Positions 31,517 through 42,815 of a stretch of DNA of 64,000 nt are shown piece by piece. The stretch's first letter is position 1. Each line of letters starts with the position of its first letter. Source of the DNA: Mycolicibacterium sphagni (GTDB taxonomy: Bacteria > Actinomycetota > Actinomycetes > Mycobacteriales > Mycobacteriaceae); assembly GCF_013337765.1 (NCBI RefSeq), contig NZ_VBSB01000004.1:1-64000 (forward strand). Reading direction: 5' to 3'. The notes under the pieces are model-generated. The model had not been told where the DNA came from. It searched no databases and saw nothing but the letters and a program-made list of their open reading frames with translations. Position numbers and translations under genes: made by a program.

Positions 31517-32353
31517 GTGCGGGCAGATTCATCACCGCCAGCCGCCCGGGGAGGCGGCGGCCGAATAGCCGTTGCGGTGGCTTATGGCGTCATCTGCCAC
31601 GCCGCGTTCGCGGCGGGTGTCGGCGCGATGATGGTGGCGATGTACTTCGGGATGAGCCGCTCCCTTGGCGCCCTCTCGGCCCCGTGGAGCTGGATCGCCA
31701 ACGCCGCGCTGCTGGCACAGTTCCCGGTCGTCCACTCACTTCTGCTCACGAGCCGGGGCAGGGCAGTGGTCAACCGGCTGGGGCCACGTGGTGCCGGACC
31801 GACGTTGGCGCCCACCACGTTCGTCACCGTTGCGTCCCTTCAGGTGTTCGTCCTCTTTGCGCTGTGGTCGCCCTCGGGAACCGTCTGGTGGCAGGCGCAC
31901 GGGGCGGTGTTGGGTGTTCTCGACGTGCTGTACGCGTGCGCCTGGGTGTTGCTCGGCAAAGCGATGTTCGACGCCGGCCTGTCGGTCCAGATCGGCACTC
32001 TGGGCTGGCTCACATTGTTGCGTGGTCAACGACTTGTCTATCCGAAGATGCCGACGACAGGCCTTTTTCGGTTGACGCGGCAGCCGATTTATGTGGCCTT
32101 CACGCTGACGGTCTGGACCGTGCCCACGTGGACGCCCGACCAACTGGCGGTGGCTGCCACTTTTACGGCGTATTGCCTGATAGCACCGCTTTTCAAGGAG
32201 GCTAGATACCGCCGGATCCACGGCTCTGAGTTCGACAACTATGCGCGCAGGGTGCCTTATTGGTTACCGTGGCCGGGTAGGCCACGAAGTCCTTCGGGGA
32301 GGCATTGTGAACCTGCTGCTGGTCGGGAACGTATCAGCAGAAGGCAGGGCTGA
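31517..32353 (+). CDS. membrane methyltransferase of the MddA/isoprenylcysteine type
   Basis: 278 residues from GTG 31517, chosen for AGAGG six bases upstream; longer starts overlap the divergent gene. Five or six membrane segments. The C-terminal catalytic region resembles isoprenylcysteine methyltransferase-like enzymes: GLFRLTRQPIYVAFTLTVWT (SAM-binding R.P.Y), then EARYRRIHGSEFDNYARRVPYW (conserved E and Y.R.VP). It could be a methanethiol S-methyltransferase (MddA) or a lipid methyltransferase linked to the next genes. It lies 17 bases before the MmpL gene, so it may belong to the phenolic-lipid operon. Confidence 0.75.
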   Translation: MRADSSPPAARGGGGRIAVAVAYGVICHAAFAAGVGAMMVAMYFGMSRSLGALSAPWSWIANAALLAQFPVVHSLLLTSRGRAVVNRLGPRGAGPTLAPTTFVTVASLQVFVLFALWSPSGTVWWQAHGAVLGVLDVLYACAWVLLGKAMFDAGLSVQIGTLGWLTLLRGQRLVYPKMPTTGLFRLTRQPIYVAFTLTVWTVPTWTPDQLAVAATFTAYCLIAPLFKEARYRRIHGSEFDNYARRVPYWLPWPGRPRSPSGRHCEPAAGRERISRRQG

Positions 32354-32370
32354 CACCGAAGGACAGATCA

Positions 32371-34608
32371 TTGCTGCAAGGGACCGCCCGGCTAGCCATT
32401 GCCGCACCACGACGGGTGGTCGCAATCGCCATCCTCGTCATGGTGGCGATCGGAATCTTCGGCGTACCTGTCGCCAAGAATCTCTCCCCGAGCGGGTTCG
32501 CTGACCCGACCTCCCAATCATCGCGGGCCACCGACCTGCTCACCGACAAGTTCGGTCAGGGCGACGTGCAGCTGTTGGTGGTTGTCACCGCAAACGATCG
32601 GTTCGACAGCCCGGCGGCGCGAACAGCCGCCCTCGACGTCATCGATCAGCTGAAACGCTCCGGGCACGTCATCGGGATCACCTCGGCGTGGACCTCCCCA
32701 CCACAGGCATCGGCCGCGTTGGTCAGCCGCGATCAGAAGTCGGGTCTCATCACGGCCGGAATGACCGGCAACGAGGCGAACCAGCAGATCTACGCCAAAG
32801 ACCTGTCCGACCAGATCACCCGTGACCGCGACGGCGTCGTCGTGCGCACCGGCGGGACGGCGATGGTGAACCTGCAGGTCACCCAGCAATCCCAGCACGA
32901 TCTGGTGCTGATGGAGTCGATCGCGATTCCACTCAGCTTCCTGGTGCTGGTGTGGGTCTTCGGTGGGGTGTTCGCCGCTGCGCTCCCCATCGCCGTCGGG
33001 CTGATGGCCATTCTCGGTGCGCTGGCGGTCCTGCGGGTGACGACGTTCTTCACCGATGTCTCGATCTTCGCGCTGAACCTGACCACCGCGATGGGACTCG
33101 CCCTGGCGATCGACTACACGCTGCTGATGATCAGCCGCTATCGCGACGAACTGGCCAAGGGGGCAGATCGCGATGAGGCGCTGACGCGGACCATGCTCAC
33201 CGCGGGCCGCACCGTGCTGTTCTCGGCCACCACCGTCGCACTGTCGATGGGCGCCATGGTGCTGTTCCCGATGCACTTCCTGAAATCGTTCGCCTACGCC
33301 GGCGTGGCCACCGTCGCGTTCGCCGCGATCGCGGCGATCGTGATCACGCCCGCGGCGATCAGCCTGCTCGGCGATCGGCTCGACTCGCTCGATGTGCGCC
33401 GGTTGTTCCGTCGCACGCTCGGCCGAGCCGAACCCGTCCAGCGGCCCATCGAAGAGCAATTCTGGTACCGGTCAACGAAATTCGTGATGAAGCGCGCGGT
33501 GCCGATCGGATTGGCCGGTGTGGTGGTGCTGGTGACCCTCGGTGCGCCTTTCCTCGGTGTGCGCCCGGGATTCCCCGACGACCGGGTGCTGCCGTCGTCG
33601 GCGTCGGCCCATCAGGTCGGTGATCGATTGCGTGGTGACTTCACCGACAATTTCGAAACCGCCATCCCGATCCTCATCCCCAATGCCGACGGCCTGTCCG
33701 ATCCGCAGATCGCCCGATACGCCGCCGACCTGTCGCGCGTCAACGACGTCTCGACGGTGTCCGCGCCGATGGGCGCGTACGTGGGCGGAAACCTCGTGGG
33801 ACCGCCGTCCGCCGCGACCGGTCTGGCGTCCGGCAGTGCGCTGCTCACGGTGGAGAGCACCGCTCCGCTGTTCTCCGACCGATCGTCCGATCAGCTCAAG
33901 CGGCTGCACGCGGTGAGTACGCCCGGAAACCGGACGGTCGAGTTCGCAGGCACGGCACAAACCAACTCCGACAGCGTCGACGCCATCGTCTCGCGGCTGC
34001 CTATCGTGTTGGGCTCGATCGCGGTGATCATGCTGGTACTGCTGTTCCTGCTGACCGGCAGTGTCGCGCTACCCCTGAAAGCCTTGGTGCTCAACGTCCT
34101 GTCGCTGACGGCGGCATTCGGTGCGATGGTGTGGATCTTCCAAGACGGCAACCTCGGCGCGCTCGGCACGACCTCGACCGGGACTCTGGTGGCGAACGTG
34201 CCAGTCTTGTTGTTCTGCATAGCTTTTGGACTCTCGATGGACTACGAGGTGTTCCTGGTGTCGCGCATCAGGGAGTTCTGGCTCGCGTCACCGCAACGCG
34301 GGGTGGCCGACAACGACGAGAGCGTCGCGCTCGGGGTGGCTCATACCGGCCGGGTGATCACCGCCGCCGCGCTGATCATGGCCATTTCGTTCGCCGCCCT
34401 GATCGCGGCGCATGTGTCGTTCATGCGGATGTTCGGGCTCGGCCTGGCGCTGGCAGTACTGGCCGATGCGACACTGGTTCGGCTCGTCCTGGTGCCGGCA
34501 TTCATGCACGTCCTGGGCCGCTGGAACTGGTGGGCACCCAGACCGCTGGCGTGGATGCATCAAAGGGTGGGGATCCGCGAAGGCGGGCCGGCGCGGCATA
34601 CTGGTTGA
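32371..34608 (+). CDS. MmpL-family RND lipid transporter
   Basis: 745 residues, start TTG 32371 with AAGGA upstream. Twelve membrane helices in two halves, each with an outer loop domain. The proton-relay Asp-Tyr pairs are in [20 protein letters not shown] (about 250) and [19 protein letters not shown] (about 625). It is shorter than long-tailed MmpL proteins such as MmpL3. It lies immediately upstream of a type III polyketide synthase, methyltransferase and flavoprotein, so export of their lipid product is the likely role. That is inferred from context. Confidence 0.9.
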   Translation: MLQGTARLAIAAPRRVVAIAILVMVAIGIFGVPVAKNLSPSGFADPTSQSSRATDLLTDKFGQGDVQLLVVVTANDRFDSPAARTAALDVIDQLKRSGHVIGITSAWTSPPQASAALVSRDQKSGLITAGMTGNEANQQIYAKDLSDQITRDRDGVVVRTGGTAMVNLQVTQQSQHDLVLMESIAIPLSFLVLVWVFGGVFAAALPIAVGLMAILGALAVLRVTTFFTDVSIFALNLTTAMGLALAIDYTLLMISRYRDELAKGADRDEALTRTMLTAGRTVLFSATTVALSMGAMVLFPMHFLKSFAYAGVATVAFAAIAAIVITPAAISLLGDRLDSLDVRRLFRRTLGRAEPVQRPIEEQFWYRSTKFVMKRAVPIGLAGVVVLVTLGAPFLGVRPGFPDDRVLPSSASAHQVGDRLRGDFTDNFETAIPILIPNADGLSDPQIARYAADLSRVNDVSTVSAPMGAYVGGNLVGPPSAATGLASGSALLTVESTAPLFSDRSSDQLKRLHAVSTPGNRTVEFAGTAQTNSDSVDAIVSRLPIVLGSIAVIMLVLLFLLTGSVALPLKALVLNVLSLTAAFGAMVWIFQDGNLGALGTTSTGTLVANVPVLLFCIAFGLSMDYEVFLVSRIREFWLASPQRGVADNDESVALGVAHTGRVITAAALIMAISFAALIAAHVSFMRMFGLGLALAVLADATLVRLVLVPAFMHVLGRWNWWAPRPLAWMHQRVGIREGGPARHTG

Positions 34609-34634
34609 CGAAGAAACTACGAGGGGGGTCCGCA

Positions 34635-35747
34635 GTGAAGGTTGGTGAACCAGTGGGTACCGGTTCTCGTGTTGAAGACATGCGTCCGATCAGTGTTATC
34701 GCCGGTGTGCGTGGTGAATTGCCAGCGCACCGATACAGTCAGGCCGAGGTCACCGAGGCGTTCCTGACAATCGGTGGATATGGCGAATACGAAGAAATCC
34801 TCCGCAAACTGCATCGCAGTGCCAAGGTCGACAATCGTCACTTCGTCCTGCCGCTGGATCAGTACCCCGCGCTCAAGGATTTCGGCGAGGCCAACGACCT
34901 GTTCATCGAGAACGCTGTCGAACTCGGCTCGGCTGCCATCGCCGGCGCCCTCGAAGAGGCCGGCTTGCGCCCCGAGGACGTCGACCTGGTCGTTTCGACG
35001 ACAGTGACGGGTGTCGCTGCCCCGTCGATCGAGGCCCGGATCGCCGGCCGGCTGGGCATGCGGCCCGATGTCCGCCGTGTGCCGATGTTCGGTCTTGGTT
35101 GTGTCGCCGGTGCGGCTGGCGTCGCCCGGCTGAACGACTACCTGCGCGGTGATCCTGACGGTGTCGCGGTGCTGGTATCCGTCGAACTGTGCTCGATGAC
35201 CTATACGGCCAACAAGCCGACCCTGCCCGGGCTCGTCGGCAGCGCGCTGTTCGCCGATGGGGCGGCAGCTGTCGTGGCGGTCGGTGAGCGGCGTGCGCAG
35301 AAGATCAAGGCCAGCGGGCCCAGTGTGATCGACTCGCGCAGCCACCTGTACCCAGATTCGTTGCGCACCATGGGCTGGGACGTCGGGGCAGACGGTTTGG
35401 AGCTGGTGCTGTCCGCGGATCTGCCCGAGGTGATCGAGCGCTACCTTCCCGACGATGTCACGGAATTCCTTGGCGCACACAGCCTCAAGCTCGACGATAT
35501 CGGCACCTGGGTCTGTCACCCGGGCGGGCCGAAGATCATCGAGGCGATCGTAAACAGCCTCAACCTGCCCGACGAGGCACTCGAGCTGACCTGGCGATCA
35601 CTGGCCGATATCGGCAACATCTCCTCGTCGTCGGTGCTGCATGTGTTGCGTGACACCATCGCCAAGCGTCCGGCAGCAGGCCCCAGCGTGATGATGGCCA
35701 TGGGGCCAGGGTTCTGCTCGGAACTGGTGCTTCTGCGCTGGCACTGA
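34635..35747 (+). CDS. type III polyketide synthase (chalcone/alkylresorcinol synthase-like)
   Basis: 370 residues from GTG 34635, with GAGGGGGG upstream. The catalytic triad is complete: Cys156 (GLGCVAGA), His295 (TWVCHPGG) and Asn328 (GNISSSS). The C-terminal [11 protein letters not shown] loop is present. These enzymes extend fatty acyl-CoA starters with malonyl-CoA to give alkylresorcinols or alkylpyrones. Next to a methyltransferase and a flavoprotein it resembles the srsABC operon of Streptomyces, which makes methylated phenolic lipids and quinones. TGATG overlap with the next gene indicates coupled translation. Confidence 0.92.
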   Translation: MKVGEPVGTGSRVEDMRPISVIAGVRGELPAHRYSQAEVTEAFLTIGGYGEYEEILRKLHRSAKVDNRHFVLPLDQYPALKDFGEANDLFIENAVELGSAAIAGALEEAGLRPEDVDLVVSTTVTGVAAPSIEARIAGRLGMRPDVRRVPMFGLGCVAGAAGVARLNDYLRGDPDGVAVLVSVELCSMTYTANKPTLPGLVGSALFADGAAAVVAVGERRAQKIKASGPSVIDSRSHLYPDSLRTMGWDVGADGLELVLSADLPEVIERYLPDDVTEFLGAHSLKLDDIGTWVCHPGGPKIIEAIVNSLNLPDEALELTWRSLADIGNISSSSVLHVLRDTIAKRPAAGPSVMMAMGPGFCSELVLLRWH

Positions 35748-36256
35748 TGATCTGGTACGTACTGCTCGTCGCGGCGGTTGCGCTGGAGCGGGTCGCTGAA
35801 CTGGTTGTCGCCCGACGCAATCTGGCATGGAGCAAGGCGCAGGGCGGTGTCGAATTCGGCGCGAGCCACTACCCGATCATGGTCGTTCTGCACACCGGGC
35901 TGCTTGTCGGCGCCCTGGTGGAGGTGATCGGGCTACACCGGCCGTTCCTGCCCGCACTCGGCTGGCCGATGCTGGCGATAGTGATTGCGGCACAAGGCTT
36001 GCGGTGGTGGTGCATCACCACACTCGGGCAGCAGTGGAACACCAGGGTCGTGGTCATCCCCGGCGCGCAGCGGGTCGTCGGCGGGCCGTACCGGTTCTTC
36101 AGCCACCCCAACTACGTCGCCGTCATCGCCGAAGGTGTCGCGCTGCCGCTGGTGCACACCGGATGGATCACCGCACTGGTCTTCACCGTGCTGAACGCCG
36201 CGCTTTTGCGGACCCGTATCCGCACCGAAAACGCCGCCCTGGCAAGCCTGTCGTGA
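35747..36256 (+). CDS. isoprenylcysteine methyltransferase-like membrane enzyme (SrsB-like)
   Basis: 169 residues with four or five membrane segments. Signature region: VVVIPGAQRVVGGPYRFFSH, then PNYVAVIAEGVALPL (about 100-135), the SAM-binding motif of the ICMT family. Conserved Arg and Glu are present near RIRTENAAL. In phenolic-lipid operons the equivalent enzyme O-methylates the alkylresorcinol ring. Start overlaps the polyketide synthase stop by one base and the end overlaps the flavoprotein start by four, so all three form one coupled unit. Confidence 0.85.
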   Translation: MIWYVLLVAAVALERVAELVVARRNLAWSKAQGGVEFGASHYPIMVVLHTGLLVGALVEVIGLHRPFLPALGWPMLAIVIAAQGLRWWCITTLGQQWNTRVVVIPGAQRVVGGPYRFFSHPNYVAVIAEGVALPLVHTGWITALVFTVLNAALLRTRIRTENAALASLS

Positions 36257-37269
36257 TCGATCTCCTGGTCGCGGGCGGCGGGCCGGCCGGTCTGGTGACC
36301 GCGCTGCACGCGGCCCGGGCCGGGCTGACGGTGACCGTTGTCGAGCGGCGCCGCCCGCCGATCGACAAGGCCTGCGGCGAGGGCATGATGCCCTACACCG
36401 TGCGGCAGCTCGAGGCACTCGGAATCACACCGCCCGGCAAGCCGTTTCGCGGAATCACCTATCTCGATTCGCAGCGGCGCGTCGACGCCCCGTTCCGTGC
36501 CGACTCCGGTCTGGGAGTGCGCCGCACCGCGCTACACAGCGCACTGGTTGACGCGGCGTGCGCGGCGGGTGTCGACCTGGTCACCGCTCATGTCGGATCG
36601 ATCAGTCAGGATGCGGATTCCGTTCAGTGCGCCGGATTTCGCGCGCGCTACCTGGCCGCCGCCGACGGGCTGCACTCACCGATCCGGCGATCGCTCGGCC
36701 TGGCCCGCCCCAGCCGAGGGTCGCGCCGGTGGGGACTGCGACGACACATCCACACCGCCCCGTGGAGCGACCGGGTCGAGGTGTACTGGGGTGACGGTGC
36801 CGAGGCCTATGTCACGCCCGTTGCCGACGACTGCGTCGGTATCGCCATCCTGACCGCGCGGCAGGGCTCATTCGAGAGCCGCCTGGCCGAGTTCGATGTG
36901 CTCAGCGAGCGGGTGAACGGTCACCCGCACGGACCCGAGCGGGCCGCGGGCCCGTTGCGGCAACGGGTGGCGGGCCGCACCGCGGGACGGGTCATGCTGG
37001 TCGGTGATGCCGCCGGGTACGTCGACGCGCTGACCGGTGAGGGTCTTGGCATCGCGTTCGGCGGTGCCGAGTTGTTGGTGAATTGCGTTCTGGCCGATCG
37101 GCCGGGGGACTATGACCGGCAATGGCGGCGGATGTCCCGGCGCTACCGGCTGCTGACCGCGGGTCTGCTGCACGCCGTCGAGTTCGCGCCGACCCGGTCA
37201 CGGATCATGCCCGCGGCGGCGGCGTTGCCGAGCGGGTTCACCAGGATTGTCAACCTGCTGGCGTACTGA
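36253..37269 (+). CDS. FAD-dependent monooxygenase/reductase (SrsC-like)
   Basis: 338 residues from GTG 36253. Begins with the FAD Rossmann motif LLVAGGGPAGLVTALHAARA and VVERRRPPIDKACGEGMMP (geranylgeranyl reductase/PHBH type). The second FAD motif is GRVMLVGDAAGYVDALTGEG (about 247-266). DG and Arg motifs fit PHBH-type hydroxylases. In srs-type operons this enzyme hydroxylates the alkylresorcinol toward a hydroquinone or quinone. Gene coupled to the methyltransferase by GTGA overlap. Confidence 0.88.
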   Translation: MIDLLVAGGGPAGLVTALHAARAGLTVTVVERRRPPIDKACGEGMMPYTVRQLEALGITPPGKPFRGITYLDSQRRVDAPFRADSGLGVRRTALHSALVDAACAAGVDLVTAHVGSISQDADSVQCAGFRARYLAAADGLHSPIRRSLGLARPSRGSRRWGLRRHIHTAPWSDRVEVYWGDGAEAYVTPVADDCVGIAILTARQGSFESRLAEFDVLSERVNGHPHGPERAAGPLRQRVAGRTAGRVMLVGDAAGYVDALTGEGLGIAFGGAELLVNCVLADRPGDYDRQWRRMSRRYRLLTAGLLHAVEFAPTRSRIMPAAAALPSGFTRIVNLLAY

Positions 37270-37289
37270 CCGGCGTAGGCTGCGCCGCT

Positions 37290-38153
37290 ATGAGCAACGG
37301 CCCCCGCGACATCGCGGAGATCCCGGACATCCCTGACTGGAATCGCTTGCTGGACGGCCGTGTTGCGGTGGTGACCGGGGGCGGTGACGGTATCGGCGGG
37401 GCGATCGCGGAGCTGTTCGCCGCCCATGGCGCGGCGGTGGAGGTCGCCGAGATCGATCCCGATCGCGCGGAGCGGATCAGCCGCGACGTGTCGGCGGCCG
37501 GCGGCGTGATTCGCAGCCACGTGGTCGACGTCACGATCGACGACGACGTGGCGCGCCTCGCTGACGCGGTGTTGACCGAGCACGGCCGGGTGGACGTGTT
37601 GGTCAACAATGTCGGGGATTACCGGCCGCTGGTGGCCTTCGACGAGTCGACGCCGCAGAGCTGGCAGCGGATGTACGACATCAATCTGCGGCACGTCTTC
37701 GCGGTCACCCGGGCGTTCGTCTCGGCCATGGTCGGGGCGGGCAGCGGCAACATCGTGAATGTCCACTCCGTGGAAGGTATGCGTGGCTTCCCGCGCGACC
37801 CGGTGTACGGGGCGATGAAAGCCGCTGTCGCGCACTTCACGACGTGTCTGGCGGTGGACCTGGGTCGCCACGGGATCCGGGTCAACGGCATCGGAACAGA
37901 TCTCACCCAGACCCCACAGGTGGACTATCTCACCGGTTACGAGGATGTCGAGCACCTGTGGGAGTCCTGGGCGCCGGTCGGCCGGGTCGGCTGGCCCCAG
38001 GACCAGGCGCGGGTTGCGCTGTTCCTGGCATCCGAGCTGTCGGGGTTCGTCACCGGACACAACATCCCGGTGGACGGCGGGACGAAAGCCGGTGGCGGCT
38101 GGCTGTTTTCACCGCGCGCCGGGCGGTTCGTCAACCGGTCAAAGCACCTGTGA
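37290..38153 (+). CDS. short-chain dehydrogenase/reductase
   Basis: 287 residues. SDR features: AVVTGGGDGIGGAIAELFAA (TGxxxGxG, about 28-47), DVLVNNVGDY, catalytic Ser in NVHSVEGMRG, Tyr and Lys in PVYGAMKAA, and the closing GFVTGHNIPVDGGTKAGGG. NAD(P)H specificity is uncertain; an acidic residue (EIDPD) after strand 2 suggests NAD. It lies 20 bases after the flavoprotein in the same direction and may complete the phenolic-lipid operon. Substrate unknown. Confidence 0.9.
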   Translation: MSNGPRDIAEIPDIPDWNRLLDGRVAVVTGGGDGIGGAIAELFAAHGAAVEVAEIDPDRAERISRDVSAAGGVIRSHVVDVTIDDDVARLADAVLTEHGRVDVLVNNVGDYRPLVAFDESTPQSWQRMYDINLRHVFAVTRAFVSAMVGAGSGNIVNVHSVEGMRGFPRDPVYGAMKAAVAHFTTCLAVDLGRHGIRVNGIGTDLTQTPQVDYLTGYEDVEHLWESWAPVGRVGWPQDQARVALFLASELSGFVTGHNIPVDGGTKAGGGWLFSPRAGRFVNRSKHL

Positions 38154-39275
<1,122 letters not shown>

Positions 39276-39276
39276 T

Positions 39277-40098
39277 ATGGCCAGGCCCGCGCTCAACAAG
39301 GACACCCGGCTGTGCATATCGCTGGCCGCCAGGCCCAGCAATATCGGCACCCGGTTCCACAACTATCTGTATGAGCAACTCGGCCTGGATTTCATCTACA
39401 AGGCTTTCACCACAACCGATATCACCGCCGCGATCGGTGGAGTGCGGGCGTTGGGCATCCGCGGGTGTTCGGTGTCTATGCCGTTCAAGCAGGATGTGCT
39501 GGCCCTGGTGGATCAGGTGGAGAAGTCCGCGCGCGCAATCAATGCCGTCAACACGATCGTCAACGACAACGGTGAGCTGACCGCGGCCAACACCGATTAC
39601 ACCGCGGTACAACGGCTGATTGCCGAGTACGGATTGGATCCGCACGCGGCGGTACTGATCCGTGGCAGCGGCGGGATGGCAGGCGCGGTGGCAACAGCCT
39701 TCCGGGACAGTGGATTCCGTGAAGGCACGATCGTGGCCAGGAACACCGACAGCGGGCTGGATCTGGCGGAGCGCCTTGGCTATGAGTGGCGCAGTGAGGT
39801 GGGCGACCTTCGTGCGCCGGTGATCGTCAACGTCACGCCGATCGGGATGGCTGACGGGCCCGAGGAACACGAACCGGCATACGGCGACGATGTGATCGCC
39901 GCTGCGCACACGGTTTTCGACGTGGTCGCGGTGCCGTCGGAGACGCCGTTGATTGTTGCCGCCCGCGCGGCCGGTAAGCAGGTAGTGACCGGCGCGGAAG
40001 TGATCGCCCTGCAGGCGGCCGAACAGTTCGAGCGCTACACCGGCGTGCGGCCTAGCGCGCAGCAGGTCGCCGAGGCGTCGGCGTTCTCCCGGGCCTAG
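39277..40098 (+). CDS. shikimate dehydrogenase-like oxidoreductase
   Basis: 273 residues, starting one base after the patA stop, so in the same operon. AroE-like: SVSMPFKQDVLALVD (catalytic Lys region), NAVNTIVNDNGELTAANTDY (conserved N and D), a nucleotide-binding loop IRGSGGMAGAVATAFRDSGF where AroE has GAGG, and NVTPIGMADG. It could act on shikimate or on another hydroxy acid; the altered loop and operon partner argue for a non-core role. The 3' end overlaps the convergent HNH gene by four bases. Confidence 0.82.
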   Translation: MARPALNKDTRLCISLAARPSNIGTRFHNYLYEQLGLDFIYKAFTTTDITAAIGGVRALGIRGCSVSMPFKQDVLALVDQVEKSARAINAVNTIVNDNGELTAANTDYTAVQRLIAEYGLDPHAAVLIRGSGGMAGAVATAFRDSGFREGTIVARNTDSGLDLAERLGYEWRSEVGDLRAPVIVNVTPIGMADGPEEHEPAYGDDVIAAAHTVFDVVAVPSETPLIVAARAAGKQVVTGAEVIALQAAEQFERYTGVRPSAQQVAEASAFSRA

Positions 40099-41411
40099 TC
40101 GTTCAGCAGTCGTTCGGGGTGGTGAAAGTCGTTGGTACCGGCCACCAGTGGTAGCTGGGGTGGTGGTATCCATTCGGTGTCGCCGTTGGCGAGTTTTCGG
40201 GCTTTCCAGCCTTGTTCGAGTAGTCGGTGGTCCGGTGGGCAGGCCAGGGTGAGTTTGTCGATGTTGGTGTGCCCGCCGTGTGCCCATTCATCGACGTGGT
40301 GGACTTCGCAGCGATAGCCGGGTGCGTCACAGCCGGGTCGGGTGCAGCCACGGTCCTTGGCGTAGAGCATGATTCGCTGATCAGCTGAAGCGATGCGTTT
40401 CGTGCGGCCCAGCCACAGTGGTTGTCCGTCCGCGCCGTCGAACAGCGCCAAGTAGTGGTATGCATGGCTGGCCATCCGGATGACGTCGGGGATCGGTAGC
40501 AGGGTTCCGCTGGCGGTGACGGCGTGGCCGGTCTTGGATTGGATGTCCTGCAGGGTGGCGGTGGCGATCACGGTGACGGGTAAGCCGTTGTGTTGGCCTA
40601 GCTTTGGATCGCCGAGTTGTCCGCGTACCAAGGCGGTCAATGCGTCATGTTGGCGTTGAGCGTGGCTACGCAGATCCCGTTCGGCGACCTCATCGGTCGG
40701 AGTGATGGTGGGGGTTTGGTCGGCGGGGTTGCATATGCCGGGGGCGGCGAATTTGGTGAACCAGGCATCCAGCATGGACCGCAGTTCGGGGTCGGCGATC
40801 AGCCGGCCGACGCTCATGCCGTCGATGTGTTGGCCGCCGCACCAGACGAATCCGCGCTTGCGGGCGCGGTCGTCGTCGGAGAATTTTCCGTCGGGGTTCA
40901 GATGCAGCGCCAGCCGGTGTGCGACCTTCTCCAACTGGTCGGGGCGCAGATTCACGGCATGCTCAGCCAGGGACGTCTCGGCCTTCTCGATCTCGGTTGG
41001 GGGCACGTGGTCGGGCAGATCGCGGAAGAACTTCTGGATGACCCGCAGGTGCTCGGCATCGAGCTGCCCCTCGTGCCACGCGGTCGAGGTTTCGGGGAGC
41101 AGCGGGGGCAGCGGTTCCCCGGTCAACGCGCGCCGTGGCGCCAGTTGTTCGGCGTCACGGATCCGTCGCTTGGCTTCGCGCGGGCTGATCCGCAGTACAT
41201 CGGCCAGGGTGATCGGCACTGGTCGGCAGCCTTCGAATTGCTCCAACCGGGCCACCCCCGCATGTGCAATCGCTGTCAGGCGACGCTGCTGGGTTTCGAT
41301 CAGCTCCAACGCTTCGAACCGTTCAGGCGGGTCGAGTGCGTCGAAATCGAGAGCGGCCAGAGTGCCGACCGCAGCGGTGAGCGCTTCGCGCACCGCATCG
41401 ATCGAACTCAT
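40095..41411 (-). CDS. DUF222/HNH endonuclease domain protein (13E12-type)
   Basis: 438 residues from ATG 41411. DUF222 occupies about 30-320. The C-terminal HNH nuclease motif is CTRPGCDAPGYRCEVHHVDE, then WAHGGHTNIDKLTLACPPDH (about 375-415), with Cys pairs and HH plus N and H ligands. Related to the 13E12 repeat family of M. tuberculosis, which is present in many copies in mycobacteria and linked to mobile DNA. Molecular role unproven. No terminal repeats were found around this copy. Confidence 0.88.
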   Translation of the reverse strand: MSSIDAVREALTAAVGTLAALDFDALDPPERFEALELIETQQRRLTAIAHAGVARLEQFEGCRPVPITLADVLRISPREAKRRIRDAEQLAPRRALTGEPLPPLLPETSTAWHEGQLDAEHLRVIQKFFRDLPDHVPPTEIEKAETSLAEHAVNLRPDQLEKVAHRLALHLNPDGKFSDDDRARKRGFVWCGGQHIDGMSVGRLIADPELRSMLDAWFTKFAAPGICNPADQTPTITPTDEVAERDLRSHAQRQHDALTALVRGQLGDPKLGQHNGLPVTVIATATLQDIQSKTGHAVTASGTLLPIPDVIRMASHAYHYLALFDGADGQPLWLGRTKRIASADQRIMLYAKDRGCTRPGCDAPGYRCEVHHVDEWAHGGHTNIDKLTLACPPDHRLLEQGWKARKLANGDTEWIPPPQLPLVAGTNDFHHPERLLND

Positions 41412-41518
41412 GCCTCGAACAATAGTTCGAACCGCCGACAAGAACGGCACACCAAAACAAGCTGGGGATGAACCCGAATCTGGGGATGAACTCAATCCGC
41501 AGAAGCCAATTCAGCCCG

Positions 41519-41821
41519 CTATACCTTTTTCTGCTGGCTCGCCGCGTACTCGTCTGGCCGATTCTTCTTCATCCACAACCGAATCGGCGCGAACAGCACC
41601 CACAGCACGCCATAGACGGAGTAGTAGATCGCCAGCCCGAATAGGAGCCCGACCACCCATGCGGGGTAGACGATGATCAAGCAGAACTGCACAAACTGCT
41701 TGAGCACCACCGGATAAGGGTCGGCCATCGACAGGACGGCGCGCGGGCTCAGCGACTTCCACATCTTGGCGCCCGTGGAGACCTGGGTTTCGTCAGGCAC
41801 CTGAGGTTCGTCCGATGTCAT
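41519..41821 (-). CDS. small two-helix membrane protein
   Basis: 100 residues. The N-terminal 25 residues are polar. Two membrane helices follow at about 43-62 (QFVQFCLIIVYPAWVVGLLF) and 64-82 (AIYYSVYGVLWVLFAPIRL), then a basic tail (KKNRPDEYAASQQKK). No family recognised. It lies 66 bases downstream of the LpqN-type lipoprotein on the same strand, so co-transcription is possible. Confidence 0.7.
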   Translation of the reverse strand: MTSDEPQVPDETQVSTGAKMWKSLSPRAVLSMADPYPVVLKQFVQFCLIIVYPAWVVGLLFGLAIYYSVYGVLWVLFAPIRLWMKKNRPDEYAASQQKKV

Positions 41822-41886
41822 AACAGTCTCCAGAGTGAGCGCGGCTGCCGGCGCGCACGCACGCCGGCAGCCGCGGAATTCACCGA

Positions 41887-42591
41887 TCAGGGGGTGATCG
41901 TCGTCTTCTCGTCGATGACGTTGGTGGCTTCCATCAGCGGGCCTTCCTGGCCGTCCAGTGCATCGGCGTTCATCTGCAGGACGTACAGGCCGTCCTTGCC
42001 CGGAATCACCACCGTCTTCTGCGCGATGATCCGCTTCTTGCCGTCCTTGACGTAGTTACCACCGAGCTGAACCGCGTCGAAACCGCTCAACGTGCTCGTG
42101 TTCGAGTCGCCAAGCGGCGCCCACTGCGGCAGGTTCGCCAACTCGCCCGGGGCCAACTCGAGGATCTTCTTCGGGTCGACGTTGCCGGTCAGCTTGGAGA
42201 CGATCGCGATGATGCTCGGCGGGTCAGCCTTGTCCTCGGGGCTGTCGAAGACGATGGCCCCGTAGGCCCAGTCCGGTGTCTGCTGCCCGGCATCCGACCA
42301 GCCGGGCGGCATCGCCAGGTCGATATTGGGTGAGCCGGGATCGCCGCGCTTGACCGGCGTCTCTTGGATGTTGTTCGCCTTGAGATAGTCCTGGATCGTC
42401 TGGTTCTTCCCGGCGGTCGGTGACGGGCTCGCTGAAGTCTCAGTGCTTTTCGACGTCGACGTCGCGGTGGACGTCGAGGTCGAGGTGGACGTCTTGGTCT
42501 CGGTCTTGCTGTCCGAGCCGCAGCCGACAAGCGCAAAACTCAACGAAACGGCAGCCAGACCCGCCGTAGCTACCGCGGTCATCTTGTTCAT
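41887..42591 (-). CDS. LpqN/LpqT-family lipoprotein
   Basis: 234 residues from ATG 42591 (AAAAGGAGAAC upstream). Lipoprotein signal with lipobox LVGC (SFALVGCGSDS, Cys about 24). A Ser/Thr/Lys linker at about 28-60 precedes the LpqN domain: TIQDYLKANNIQETPVKRGD, PNIDLAMPPGWSDAG, DWAYGAIVFDSPEDKADPPS and IIAQKTVVIPGKDGLYVLQM. Mycobacterial LpqN proteins are cell-envelope lipoproteins reported to contact envelope-building enzymes. The exact partner here is unknown. Confidence 0.88.
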   Translation of the reverse strand: MNKMTAVATAGLAAVSLSFALVGCGSDSKTETKTSTSTSTSTATSTSKSTETSASPSPTAGKNQTIQDYLKANNIQETPVKRGDPGSPNIDLAMPPGWSDAGQQTPDWAYGAIVFDSPEDKADPPSIIAIVSKLTGNVDPKKILELAPGELANLPQWAPLGDSNTSTLSGFDAVQLGGNYVKDGKKRIIAQKTVVIPGKDGLYVLQMNADALDGQEGPLMEATNVIDEKTTITP

Positions 42592-42815
42592 CGAACGAGT
42601 TCTCCTTTTGTTGTGGCGCACTGTCCCCAGCGGCCAACCAAATTCGATTGAGCAGCTTAGTGCGATTCACAGCGAATTTGAACGTTTGTGAACCCGCGCC
42701 GTGCAAGAGGAGCACCATTGCTGCTAGGTCGCGTAATTGCAATGGCGCAGTGTGGCCGCGGCGGTGGATCGGGCGAAGCCACCATAGGCGTTGCGCCTGG
42801 CGTGCGGGGGACGCC

